A stretch of DNA of 64,000 nucleotides. Source: an uncultured Pelagibacteraceae bacterium (GTDB lineage: Bacteria; Pseudomonadota; Alphaproteobacteria; Pelagibacterales; Pelagibacteraceae). How positions within the stretch are numbered: position 1 is the first letter of the stretch; each line of letters opens with the position of its first letter. Position numbers and translations under genes: made by a program. The stretch lies in the NCBI GenBank assembly GCA_902571055.1, contig CACGAM010000004.1:1-64000 (forward strand), written 5' to 3'. Shown here in pieces: positions 57,001-64,000 of this stretch. Below the pieces are notes generated by a model. The model did no database searches, was not told the DNA's origin, and saw nothing but the letters and a program-made list of their open reading frames with translations.

Positions 57001-58566
57001 TCTGAAGTAATGATATAAAGGTCTGTATTTATCTGAAAGGACTGCTAAAGGTGTATCATCTCCCATTGATCCAGTTGCTTCTTTCGCATCTTCCGCCATT
57101 GGATGGAGAATTAGTTCTAAATCCTCTAAACTATATCCAAAAGTGTGCTGACGTTTTCTAAGCTCTACACCCTCATAATTATTATTTTCTTCTTCTATAG
57201 GAAACTTTTTATCTAGGTCAATTATTTGATTATTAAAATGTTTATACTCTTTCGCTAAATAATCTTTGATCTGGCTATTTGTAAATACTTTACCCTTTTC
57301 AATTCTAACACCTATTATCTCTCCAGGTCCCAATCTTCCTTTTCTTATGATTTTCTTTTCATTTAGATCAACCATACCGGTCTCAGATCCTGCAAATAAA
57401 AGTTTATCTCTAGTTATGGTAAATCTTAACGGTCTTAATCCATTTCTGTCTGATGCTGCAATTACCCATTCGTTATCAGTGCCTGCTAATGCTGCTGGTC
57501 CATCCCAAGGCTCCATTGTGCTATTTAAAAAATTGAACAATTTTAATTGATTTTTTGGTAAGATTTTACTTTTCTTCGACCAAGCATCTGGTATCAACAT
57601 TAGCTTGGTTAACGGTGCTGAGTGACCTGACATACTTAAAAGTTCAAATACGTTATCCAATGATGCTGAGTCTGAATTACCTTCAGGAATTACTGGTTTT
57701 AAATTTTCCATGTTTTCATAGTTTGAATCAAACATTTCTTCCTCGTGAACTTTCATCCAGTTTACATTTCCCTTTAATGTATTTATCTCACCATTATGTG
57801 CAATTGATCTGAAAGGTTGAGCTAGGTCCCAGCTTGGTGCTGTATTGGTTGAAAATCTTTGGTGAAATATTGCATATCTTGATATGAACCTTTCATCTTT
57901 TAGGTCTAGGTAAAAATCTGATAATGCTTCTGCTAAAAACATTCCTTTATAAATAATTGACTTTGAGCTGAAAGAACAAATATAAAAATTATTCAAATGT
58001 TTCTGACTACAGGACTTTTCTATTTTTCTTCTAGTCTCGTAGAGTTTTCTCTCTAAATTTTTACCTCTAATTTCTTTATCATTTGTTTTAAATAAAACTT
58101 GAGCTATTTCTGGTCTTGTTAGCTCGGCTTTTTCACCTAAAACTTTTGGATCTACTGGAACTTGCCTCCATCCATAGATGTAAAAATTATTTTTGGTTAA
58201 TTCGCTCTCAACTATAGTTCTGCAGCTTTCCTGTGCAGAATAATCATTTCTTGGAAGAAATATCATACCCACACAAACTTCATCTTCAGAATTATGTTCG
58301 TGGCCTGTGACCTCAATTTTTTCTACAAAAAAATCAGATGGTATTTCAATATGAATACCTGCACCATCACCTGTTTTCCCATCCGCATCGACGGCTCCCC
58401 TGTGCCAAACAGCTTTCAGTGCTTGTATTCCGTATTCTACTACTTTTCTACTTTTTTTACCTTCGGTTGAAGCTACTAATCCAACACCACATGCGTCATG
58501 CTCCATTTTTTCTGAGTAGACATGGTTTTTCGTAAGTTTTTTTAAATTCTTATTTCTTAAATTCAT
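54067..58566 (-). CDS. gltB: Glutamate synthase (NADPH) large chain
   Basis: The start is placed at the ATG at 58566, which overlaps the gltD TGA by one base (the track adds a TTG codon). The protein has 1499 residues. The N-terminal glutaminase nucleophile cysteine follows a short propeptide in HDACGVGLVAS. The central FMN/Fe-S synthase part shows GEGGEDSERF, KPGEGGQLPG, SPPPHHDIYSIEDLAQL, GHNGGTGASP and CPVGVCTQDEKLRE (3Fe-4S region). The C-terminal glycine-rich beta-helix (GATSGNLFAAGQAGERF) is present. It transfers glutamine amide nitrogen to 2-oxoglutarate. Confidence 0.97.
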   Translation of the reverse strand: MNLRNKNLKKLTKNHVYSEKMEHDACGVGLVASTEGKKSRKVVEYGIQALKAVWHRGAVDADGKTGDGAGIHIEIPSDFFVEKIEVTGHEHNSEDEVCVGMIFLPRNDYSAQESCRTIVESELTKNNFYIYGWRQVPVDPKVLGEKAELTRPEIAQVLFKTNDKEIRGKNLERKLYETRRKIEKSCSQKHLNNFYICSFSSKSIIYKGMFLAEALSDFYLDLKDERFISRYAIFHQRFSTNTAPSWDLAQPFRSIAHNGEINTLKGNVNWMKVHEEEMFDSNYENMENLKPVIPEGNSDSASLDNVFELLSMSGHSAPLTKLMLIPDAWSKKSKILPKNQLKLFNFLNSTMEPWDGPAALAGTDNEWVIAASDRNGLRPLRFTITRDKLLFAGSETGMVDLNEKKIIRKGRLGPGEIIGVRIEKGKVFTNSQIKDYLAKEYKHFNNQIIDLDKKFPIEEENNNYEGVELRKRQHTFGYSLEDLELILHPMAEDAKEATGSMGDDTPLAVLSDKYRPLYHYFRQNFSQVTNPPIDSLRENKVMSLKTRFGNLGNILDFNNLTEENIYVLNSPILSNSQFQKFITYFGNNYKIFDCTFKNGETLEDALNRLKKETEIAVRQGITQIVISDKDISDDKYPIPTLLSVGAIHTNLVKLGLRGYVSINVQSGECLDTHSFATVIGVGATTVNPYLAFDSLYERFKKKLFKNLSFEDCIVRYIKSVNLGLLKIMSKMGISVLSSYRGGCNFETVGLSRTVVNEYFPGMMSKISGIGLTGIEKKIRSIHKDAFQTGANILPIGGIYRYRKNGEKHQYQGKLIHLLQSAVATGSYETYKKYAKGIYNLPPISLRDLVDFNKKTSVGIEEVEPIENILKRFGSGSMSHGALSKEAHETLAVAMNRIKGASCSGEGGEDSERFKVMSNGDTANSRVKQIASARFGVTVDYLNNCNEIEIKIAQGAKPGEGGQLPGFKVTDEIARLRHSTKGVTLISPPPHHDIYSIEDLAQLIYDLKQINPKARVSVKLVASSGVGTIAAGVAKAKADIILISGHNGGTGASPQTSVKYVGIPWEMGLTEANQVLTLNNLRHTVTLKTDGGIKTGRDVVIAAMMGAEEYGVATTSLVAMGCIMVRQCHSNTCPVGVCTQDEKLREKFNGTPEKVVNLFSFIAQEVREIIAELGFKSLNDIIGRTDLLKQISKGSSNLDDLDLNPLFVQADPGKYKRFCEKRIINSVPDTLDQKIWGEIEDCIDNNKKNEKIYNIQNTDRAVGTRISYNLYKKFGNNKLPENSVEINFVGSAGQSFGAFGTKGLKLNLKGDANDYVAKGLSGATISIKLREESNLISNENTIIGNTVLYGATSGNLFAAGQAGERFAVRNSGATSVVEGCGSNGCEYMTGGTVIILGTIGDNFGAGMTGGMAFVYDEEKEFEKKVNPETVVWQRLETEYWKNYLKNLVSQHFRETNSKVSEKIINNFDQELNHFYQVCPKEMIDKLDNPITNKELQGFAS

Positions 58567-59999
58567 CAAGCAACTTTTTTCTTTCTCTTTGAGTTTACAT
58601 ATTTAATGATTTGATCGGAAACATCTCTTCCATCTTTTATAGCCCAAACAACTAGAGATGCTCCTCTAACGATATCACCAGCAGCAAAAACCCCCGGCAC
58701 TGAAGTTTCCATTGTTTCATAATCAATTTTAATTGTTCCCCACTTAGTAACTTTTAGTCTTTCCTCATTAAATAAATTTGGTAAATCTTCTGGATCAAAA
58801 CCCAAAGACTTAATTACTAAATCAGCATTAATAATATAATTTGAGTCTTTAATTATTTCTGGTCTTCTCCTTCCGCTGTCATCAGGTTCTCCAAGATTAA
58901 TTTTATTTACTTCAACGCTTTCAACTTTATTATTTCCATTAAATTTTGCTGGACTTGACAGCCATACAAATTCTATTCCTTCCTCCTCTGCATTTTGAAC
59001 CTCTCTAGCTGACCCAGGCATATTCTCTTTATCTCGCCTATATAAACATTTTACAGATTTTGCCTCTTGTCTGATTGCCGTTCTTACACAATCCATTGCT
59101 GTATCGCCCCCTCCGATTACAACCACATTTTTTCCCTTGGCGTTTAAAGTACCGTTATCGAATAATTCTACTTTATCTCCTAAGCCTTTTTTGTTTGAAG
59201 CAGTCAAAAATTCCATTGCTGGGAATATATTAGCTAAGTCGCTACCTGGTAAATTTATTTCTCTTGCTTTGTAAACACCAGTAGAAATTAAAATTGCGTC
59301 GTGCCTATCTCTTAAATCCTTTAATGAAGTGTCTTTACCTACTTCAAAATTATGAACAAACTTTATTCCACTTTTTTCTAATAGTTGAGTCCTTCTTTGA
59401 ACAACATATTTTTCAAGTTTAAAATTAGGTATACCATAAATTAAAAGTCCACCTGATCTGTCATATCGGTCATAAATAGTTACTTGGAAATTTTGTTTTC
59501 TAAGTTCCTCTGCACAGGCTAGACCAGCAGGTCCAGCACCTATTATACCGATGCTTTCACTTCTTTCTTCTTTAACTTGAATTGGTTTAACCCAACCTTG
59601 CTCCCACGCATTCTCTGTAATGAATTTTTCTACTGAACCAATCGTTACAGTTCCATGACCTGATTGCTCTATAACACAGTTGCCCTCGCATAATCGATCT
59701 TGAGGACATATTCTCCCACAGACCTCGGGCATATTATTTGTACTTTGAGATAGCTGATATGCTTCCTCTAACCTACCCTCAGCAGTTAATTTTAGCCAAT
59801 CAGGTATATTGTTGCTCAAAGGACAGTGAACCTGGCAAAAAGGTACACCACATTGAGAACACCTGCTTGATTGCTCTTTTGCTTTTGGCGAAATAAACTC
59901 TTTATAAATCTCATTAAAGTCGTCTTTTCGCTCCTTTACACCTCTTTTAGGTGGTGTTTGTTGACCTAAATCCACAAATTTAAGCATTTTTTCCGACAT
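58566..59999 (-). CDS. gltD: Glutamate synthase small chain
   Basis: I prefer the ATG at 59999 (MSEKMLKFVDLGQQ) over the GTG at 60017. The protein of about 477 residues has N-terminal cysteine clusters CSQCGVPFCQVHCPLSNNIP and CGRICPQDRLCEGNCV for two 4Fe-4S centres, FAD site IIGAGPAGLACAEELRKQ and NADPH site NVVVIGGGDTAMDCVRTA. It feeds electrons to GltB. Unlike the usual gltB-gltD order, gltD is first here. Confidence 0.95.
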   Translation of the reverse strand: MSEKMLKFVDLGQQTPPKRGVKERKDDFNEIYKEFISPKAKEQSSRCSQCGVPFCQVHCPLSNNIPDWLKLTAEGRLEEAYQLSQSTNNMPEVCGRICPQDRLCEGNCVIEQSGHGTVTIGSVEKFITENAWEQGWVKPIQVKEERSESIGIIGAGPAGLACAEELRKQNFQVTIYDRYDRSGGLLIYGIPNFKLEKYVVQRRTQLLEKSGIKFVHNFEVGKDTSLKDLRDRHDAILISTGVYKAREINLPGSDLANIFPAMEFLTASNKKGLGDKVELFDNGTLNAKGKNVVVIGGGDTAMDCVRTAIRQEAKSVKCLYRRDKENMPGSAREVQNAEEEGIEFVWLSSPAKFNGNNKVESVEVNKINLGEPDDSGRRRPEIIKDSNYIINADLVIKSLGFDPEDLPNLFNEERLKVTKWGTIKIDYETMETSVPGVFAAGDIVRGASLVVWAIKDGRDVSDQIIKYVNSKRKKKVA

Positions 60000-60082
60000 A
60001 GTGAAGGACTCGTACACTAAAACTAGTCACTCTGAAAGTTAAATAAGGACAATAGTACTGTCTTATTATTTAAAAAAGTTAG

Positions 60083-60123
60083 CAATTTGAGCCATTTTTA
60101 CAAATTGAGCATATTAGATATGC
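60083..60123. promoter_or_regulatory. Candidate operator between gltD and uppP
   Basis: The 158-base divergent gap holds three ordered elements: CAATTTGAGC (60083) and CAAATTGAGC (60101), direct repeats spaced 18 bases apart with one mismatch, followed by a perfect inverted repeat GCATAT-TAG-ATATGC (60109-60123). A stem near 60043-60066 (ATAAGGACA/TGTCTTAT) lies closer to gltD. They are candidates for nitrogen control of gltDB; none matches a site I can name. Confidence 0.35.
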
Positions 60124-60175
60124 ATTCATGGAATTGCTTTATTTTGATTTTATTTAGTTTTAGAAAAATAAATCA

Positions 60176-60943
60176 ATGACCTCTTATTATTTAGAAATTT
60201 TATTACTTTCCATTATCCAAGGCATATCAGAGTTTATTCCTGTAAGCTCATCTGCACATTTATTTTTATTTTCAAAAATTAAAGAGTCGAATTTTTCGTC
60301 TTTAGAAATTGATGTTAGTCTGCATTTAGGGTCCCTTATTGCAATTATAGTATATTTTTGGAAAGACCTTTTAAATGTTTATAAAAGTAAAGAGTTATTG
60401 AACTTAATATTTTTTGGATCAATACCTTTGTTAATTGTCGGTTTCTTTTTTTATAGTTTTGGATTTATTGATCATGTTAGAAACTTAAAAGTAATTGCTT
60501 GGACAACTCTAATATTTGGTGTTCTTTTATATTTTTCTGATAAAAAAATTCAGAATAAAAATATTAAAAAAAATTTGAATCTAAAAAACATATTCTTAAT
60601 TGGTTTTTTTCAAGCATTATCTATAATTCCAGGTGTGAGTAGATCGGGTATAATTATTACAGGTTGTAGATTTTCAAACTTTAATAGAGTTGATGCAGCA
60701 AAAATTTCTTTTTTTTTATCGATACCCGCATTAGCAGGTGCAAGTTTTTTAAGCTTGAATGATATGCCAGATAAAACATTCGAATTTAATTTAGCAATAT
60801 TCTTATCAATTTTATTTTCATTTATTTTTTCATATATGACAATAAAATTTTTACTTTACTATTTAAAAAAATTCTCCTTAAATATTTTTGTTTACTATAG
60901 ATTAGTATTGTCTTTATTATTATTTATTATCGCGTACAGTTAG
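60176..60943 (+). CDS. uppP: Undecaprenyl-diphosphatase (BacA/UppP)
   Basis: It recycles undecaprenyl pyrophosphate for peptidoglycan and glycan synthesis. The 255-residue membrane protein has the signatures IQGISEFIPVSSSAHLFLF and SIIPGVSRSGIIITGCR, and about eight hydrophobic segments. The ATG at 60176 keeps the first helix. Its 3' end overlaps the convergent transporter gene by 24 bases. Confidence 0.94.
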   Translation: MTSYYLEILLLSIIQGISEFIPVSSSAHLFLFSKIKESNFSSLEIDVSLHLGSLIAIIVYFWKDLLNVYKSKELLNLIFFGSIPLLIVGFFFYSFGFIDHVRNLKVIAWTTLIFGVLLYFSDKKIQNKNIKKNLNLKNIFLIGFFQALSIIPGVSRSGIIITGCRFSNFNRVDAAKISFFLSIPALAGASFLSLNDMPDKTFEFNLAIFLSILFSFIFSYMTIKFLLYYLKKFSLNIFVYYRLVLSLLLFIIAYS

Positions 60944-61825
60944 TTTTTTAAATGATGGTGTAATTTGGGATAGGATAACTGCGATTAGAATTATAAAGCA
61001 ACCTAATATATTACTGAAATCTAACATTTGGTTAAGTATTATCCATCCTGCCAATGCTGCAAATACTCCCTCTAAAGAGTAGATTATAGCAGCAGGGGCT
61101 TCCTCAATATTTTTTTGTGCATACATTTGCAAAGTAAAAGCAATTCCTCCAGACAGAAAACCAGCGTAAATAATCGAATAGTTTTCTAAAAGAATATTTG
61201 TCAAATTAATTTCTTCAAATAATAACGCAAATAAAAGTGAGTACATGCCAACCAATATTGCCTGTAATGCTGCAAAAAATATTGGAATATCAAATTTCTC
61301 CATAAATTTTCCTGCAAAGATTATATGCAATGCCCAAAATACTGAACATAATATTACTAAGCTGTCTCCAATCAAAATTTCTGAATTTGAAAAATCACTT
61401 AAGAAGTAAACACCAATAATACAAAGTAATATTGAAGGCCATATACTCCAATGTACTTTGATTTTGTAAATTATGAATAAAATTATTGGAACTAATGGAA
61501 CATAGAAAACCGTAAAAAATGCTGCATTGGCTATGTTGGTGTACAATAAAGATGTTTGTTGAAGGTAAGTGCCAAAAAATAATGATAAACTCATCAAAAA
61601 TAAATATTTAAAGAAAAGTTTTTTATCTAAATTTATATTTTCAATTATTTTTCCCCTTTCAACTAAAATGGCTATTGGTAAGACTGTTACAAATCCTACA
61701 AAAAACCTTGCTGCGTTAAAAGTTAATGGACCAATATTGTCCATTCCAGTATCTTGAGCAATAAAAGCTGTTCCCCAAATAAAAGTTGTGATTAAGGCGC
61801 AAATTAAGGATATCGATTTACTCAT
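60920..61825 (-). CDS. EamA-family drug/metabolite transporter
   Basis: The 301-residue protein has ten hydrophobic segments in two EamA repeats (first: ALITTFIWGTAFIAQDTG, NAARFFVGFVTVLPIAI; second: VILCSVFWALHIIFAGKF, GVFAALAGWIILNQ). Family members export amino acids or other metabolites; the substrate is unknown. It follows the dioxygenase gene by 8 bases on the same strand, so transport and oxidation of the same compound class is possible, as inference. Confidence 0.85.
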   Translation of the reverse strand: MSKSISLICALITTFIWGTAFIAQDTGMDNIGPLTFNAARFFVGFVTVLPIAILVERGKIIENINLDKKLFFKYLFLMSLSLFFGTYLQQTSLLYTNIANAAFFTVFYVPLVPIILFIIYKIKVHWSIWPSILLCIIGVYFLSDFSNSEILIGDSLVILCSVFWALHIIFAGKFMEKFDIPIFFAALQAILVGMYSLLFALLFEEINLTNILLENYSIIYAGFLSGGIAFTLQMYAQKNIEEAPAAIIYSLEGVFAALAGWIILNQMLDFSNILGCFIILIAVILSQITPSFKKLTVRDNK

Positions 61826-61833
61826 TTATAAGG

Positions 61834-62928
61834 TTAAATGATATTGTGTATTCTACATGAGCTGTCAAAATCTTCTTTATTAATATAACAGCCAGACATT
61901 TTTCTTTCCCCGCTAAATGATCCTCTGCCGTGAAGTATTCTCCAATTATTAAATATTAATAATTCCCCTGGGTTAAGCACGTGTCTCCACTGATATTCTT
62001 TATTATTTGCAATTAAATCAAATTCTTTTATAGCTTCATAAAATTTTTTAGTTTTATCTTCACTCAATTTAAATGGTGCACGGTCATAATTGTTAAAACT
62101 AACTTGAATTAGTTCATTATCGGTATTAACCCTAAATATAGGTCTTTTTGCTTTAAGGAAAACTCCATCTCCAATATATTGACCAGTGACTTCAATCTGG
62201 GTTAATAAATCATAAATTTCTTTTTTCTCTTTTTTGATTTTTTCCGCAATTTTAAAACCATCAACCATTATAGATTCTCCTCCAGAAGCCTTGTAATGAC
62301 AACACAGCAACAATTGAAGACCTGGAGCATCATTGCTGTAAGTAGAATCTGTGTGTGGTCTAAGCTCCTCTTGTGTGTATGCACTGTCTGCCTTATCCTC
62401 ATTAGACTCAAAACTCCATAACCCACCAAAAATAGATTCTCTTACATAACCAATTTTTTTAGCTATTTTTTCTACTGAGCTCATTTCAGTTTTACAATTT
62501 TGAATTACAGTAAATCCATAGTCGTATAATTTTTTTAGAAAAAGTTTGTAACCATCCTCTGAAATGGCTTCATTAAAATCTGTGTATATATTTTGGTCTA
62601 GATCCTTATTTGTCCAAATTTTTAAATTTTGATATTTATTATTAGATTTTGTTAAATTGTTTAAAAAAAAATCAGCAGTATAATTTATACTTTTATTCAA
62701 ATCGGACCAAAAAATATCAACGGAATGACCATTATCTTTTACCTCTGCTTTTTTAACATGTAAATTTGTATCTAATTTTGCTGTAAATATTTTTCTTTGA
62801 TGACTTCTCTTATCCCAGCTATTATCATCCTGAGCATGATCTCTTAGCCAAATATTCAAAAAAATTTCTTCTTTATTAGAAAAAAAAATTTTTAGTTTAT
62901 CAGGCAATATTTCCACATTTTTAATCAT
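61834..62928 (-). CDS. Trimethyllysine/gamma-butyrobetaine-type 2-oxoglutarate dioxygenase
   Basis: This 364-residue Fe(II)/2OG oxygenase has a GBBH-like N-terminal domain in which the usual zinc cysteines are absent (IWLRDHAQDDNSWDKRSHQR). The TauD/CAS-like core keeps His192 and Asp194 in RPHTDSTYSN, and His333 in NNWRILHGRGSFSG followed by the ERKMSGCYI arginine. The order and spacing resemble trimethyllysine and butyrobetaine hydroxylases. Probable substrates are quaternary amines (carnitine pathway or related osmolytes); the exact one is not shown. The EamA gene follows. Confidence 0.8.
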   Translation of the reverse strand: MIKNVEILPDKLKIFFSNKEEIFLNIWLRDHAQDDNSWDKRSHQRKIFTAKLDTNLHVKKAEVKDNGHSVDIFWSDLNKSINYTADFFLNNLTKSNNKYQNLKIWTNKDLDQNIYTDFNEAISEDGYKLFLKKLYDYGFTVIQNCKTEMSSVEKIAKKIGYVRESIFGGLWSFESNEDKADSAYTQEELRPHTDSTYSNDAPGLQLLLCCHYKASGGESIMVDGFKIAEKIKKEKKEIYDLLTQIEVTGQYIGDGVFLKAKRPIFRVNTDNELIQVSFNNYDRAPFKLSEDKTKKFYEAIKEFDLIANNKEYQWRHVLNPGELLIFNNWRILHGRGSFSGERKMSGCYINKEDFDSSCRIHNII

Positions 62929-63000
62929 TTTTTATAAGTAATAATATTTCTACCACAATTGTATCTATTTTAGGACAAGTTTTAATATTTAAATATCTAT

Positions 63001-63105
63001 ATGTTTAAATTAATTATCAAAAAATTATTTAATGTTAATAAAAGTGATGACCTAGATGCCAGGGTTTGGATACAATATACTTTACTTAGAAAGAGATTTG
63101 ATTAA
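63001..63105 (+). CDS. Putative 34-residue microprotein
   Basis: This ORF is too short for the track: an ATG at 63001 and a TAA at 63103-63105, giving a product that starts MFKLIIKKLFNVNKSDDLDA and ends RKRFD. The middle DARVWIQYTLLRKRF is amphipathic. It is alone in a 186-base gap between two minus-strand genes, and the sequence looks less random than surrounding AT-rich DNA. Function unknown; it may be chance. Confidence 0.4.
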   Translation: MFKLIIKKLFNVNKSDDLDARVWIQYTLLRKRFD

Positions 63106-63114
63106 ATTTAAAAA

Positions 63115-64000
63115 TTAGTCTCTTTCGATACACATCGCAATACCCATTCCTCCACCAATACAAAGAGTTCCTAAACCTTTTTTTGCATTTCTTCTAATCA
63201 TTTCATGAATTAAAGTAACAATTATTCTCGTACCAGAGGCTCCTATAGGATGGCCAAGAGCAATAGCTCCTCCATTTACATTTACAATTTCTTTTGGTAT
63301 TTTTAGATCTTTAATAACTGCTAAACTTTGAGCTGCAAAAGCTTCGTTAGACTCGACTAAATCCAAATCTTTTATTTCCCAATTAGCTTTTTCAAGTGCT
63401 TTTTTTGCTGATGGTATAGGACCTGATCCCATTAATGCAGGATCAACACCGCAAGAAGCCCAGGAGACTATTTTTACTAAAGGATTTAATTTTCTTCTTT
63501 CTGATTCACTTCGCTGCATCATAATAACCCCTGCAGCACCATCATTAATTCCAGAAGAGTTTCCTGGGGTAACAGTTCCATTCTCCTTAAAAATTGTTTT
63601 TAATTTTGCCAAGCTGTCAGTTGTAACATCGGATCTTGGATGCTCATCTAAAACATCAAATTCGTCTAAAATTTCTTCCTTAAACTTATTATTTTTTATC
63701 GCTTCTTGTGCTTTAGCCTGAGATTCAAAAGCAAATTTATCTTGTTCTTTTCTCGAAATATTCCATTTTTCTGCAACATTCTCAGCCGTAACACCCATAT
63801 GATATTTGTTATAAACATCTATTAGTCCATCTTTAAGCATCACATCTTTATCACAATTTGTCATACTCTCTTGACCGCCAGCAAGTACGATACTTGCGTC
63901 ATTTAACTTTAAATTTTGATATGCGGAAACAATACTTCTTAATCCTGAACCACAAACTTGATTAACGATATAAGCCGTTTTGTTTATAGGTATTTCAGCC
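63115..64000 (-). CDS. Acetyl-CoA C-acetyltransferase (thiolase), N-terminus beyond right edge
   Basis: The frame continues past the track's internal ATG at 63864 to the window end, adding [20 protein letters not shown], the thiolase active-site cysteine region. About 295 residues are visible of an expected 390. The remaining signatures are [20 protein letters not shown] (as NEAFAAQ), [17 protein letters not shown] with the catalytic His, and the second cysteine in [10 protein letters not shown]. It converts two acetyl-CoA to acetoacetyl-CoA or the reverse. Confidence 0.93.
   Translation of the reverse strand, partial: AEIPINKTAYIVNQVCGSGLRSIVSAYQNLKLNDASIVLAGGQESMTNCDKDVMLKDGLIDVYNKYHMGVTAENVAEKWNISRKEQDKFAFESQAKAQEAIKNNKFKEEILDEFDVLDEHPRSDVTTDSLAKLKTIFKENGTVTPGNSSGINDGAAGVIMMQRSESERRKLNPLVKIVSWASCGVDPALMGSGPIPSAKKALEKANWEIKDLDLVESNEAFAAQSLAVIKDLKIPKEIVNVNGGAIALGHPIGASGTRIIVTLIHEMIRRNAKKGLGTLCIGGGMGIAMCIERD

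Noticed and set aside
57555-57812. 85-codon ORF opposite gltB
   Set aside because: Antisense shadow within a clear gltB frame; the same applies to the other unlisted track ORFs that lie inside real genes.

Overview
The window is AT-rich, very compact bacterial chromosome. Genes abut or overlap by 1 to 47 bases, no gene-free gap exceeds about 230 bases, and there are no insertion sequences, prophage genes or CRISPR arrays. Several features point to the Pelagibacterales (SAR11) within the Alphaproteobacteria: the trpF-trpB-trpA-accD-folC, murA-DUF2948-hisD and bolA/J-protein-cobS-cobT orders, short-form hisG with hisZ, a RegB-type sensor kinase, lysine-rich proteins and streamlined spacing. The lineage call is an inference from gene content and order; no search was run.

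Layout. 1-7.4 kb (+): 3' part of rpsA, an IHF/HU gene, pyrF, trpF, trpB, trpA, accD, folC. 7.4-11.1 kb (-): thioredoxin, then a DNA-processing group (exonuclease I, a PD-(D/E)XK exonuclease resembling MGME1 and phage enzymes, RmuC). 11.2-19.1 kb (mostly -): a 43-codon membrane microprotein (+), hisG, hisZ, hisS with tRNA-His directly in front, cspA, tRNA-Phe, infA, hisD, DUF2948, murA, dcd and two small unknown genes. 19.2-27.4 kb: tRNA-Thr, a VTT membrane protein, then a long + run rpmH-rnpA-yidD-yidC-argB-HAD-dapD-dapE-HDAC-SET. 27.4-31.5 kb (-): truA, fmt, def and two unknown envelope-type proteins. 31.5-36.7 kb: aroK, aroB, bolA (-), J-protein, cobS, cobT. 36.7-40 kb (-): regB-like kinase and gyrB. 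40.2-43.7 kb: tRNA-Ser followed by a four-gene surface-glycan island. 43.7-53.3 kb (-): lepA, pheT, pheS, rplT, rpmI, infC, thrS, and a glycosyltransferase. 53.3-64 kb: hydrolase, gltB, gltD, uppP, EamA transporter, a trimethyllysine/butyrobetaine-type dioxygenase, a 34-codon ORF, and a thiolase cut by the right edge.

How the genes work together. Most are housekeeping genes for translation (initiation factors, four synthetase genes, formylation and deformylation, RNase P protein, ribosomal proteins), amino-acid synthesis (Trp, His, Arg, DAP/Lys, shikimate, GOGAT), and wall and membrane assembly (murA, uppP, yidC). The parts most worth a second look are: tryptophan synthase, AccD and FolC with unusual active-site motifs in consecutive genes; a tRNA-His with an abnormal T-loop and D-loop next to hisS; a deacetylase and SET methyltransferase co-transcribed with the DAP genes; the MGME1-like nuclease between ExoI and RmuC; the orphan CobS/CobT pair; the glycan island beside tRNA-Ser; and several unannotated microproteins.
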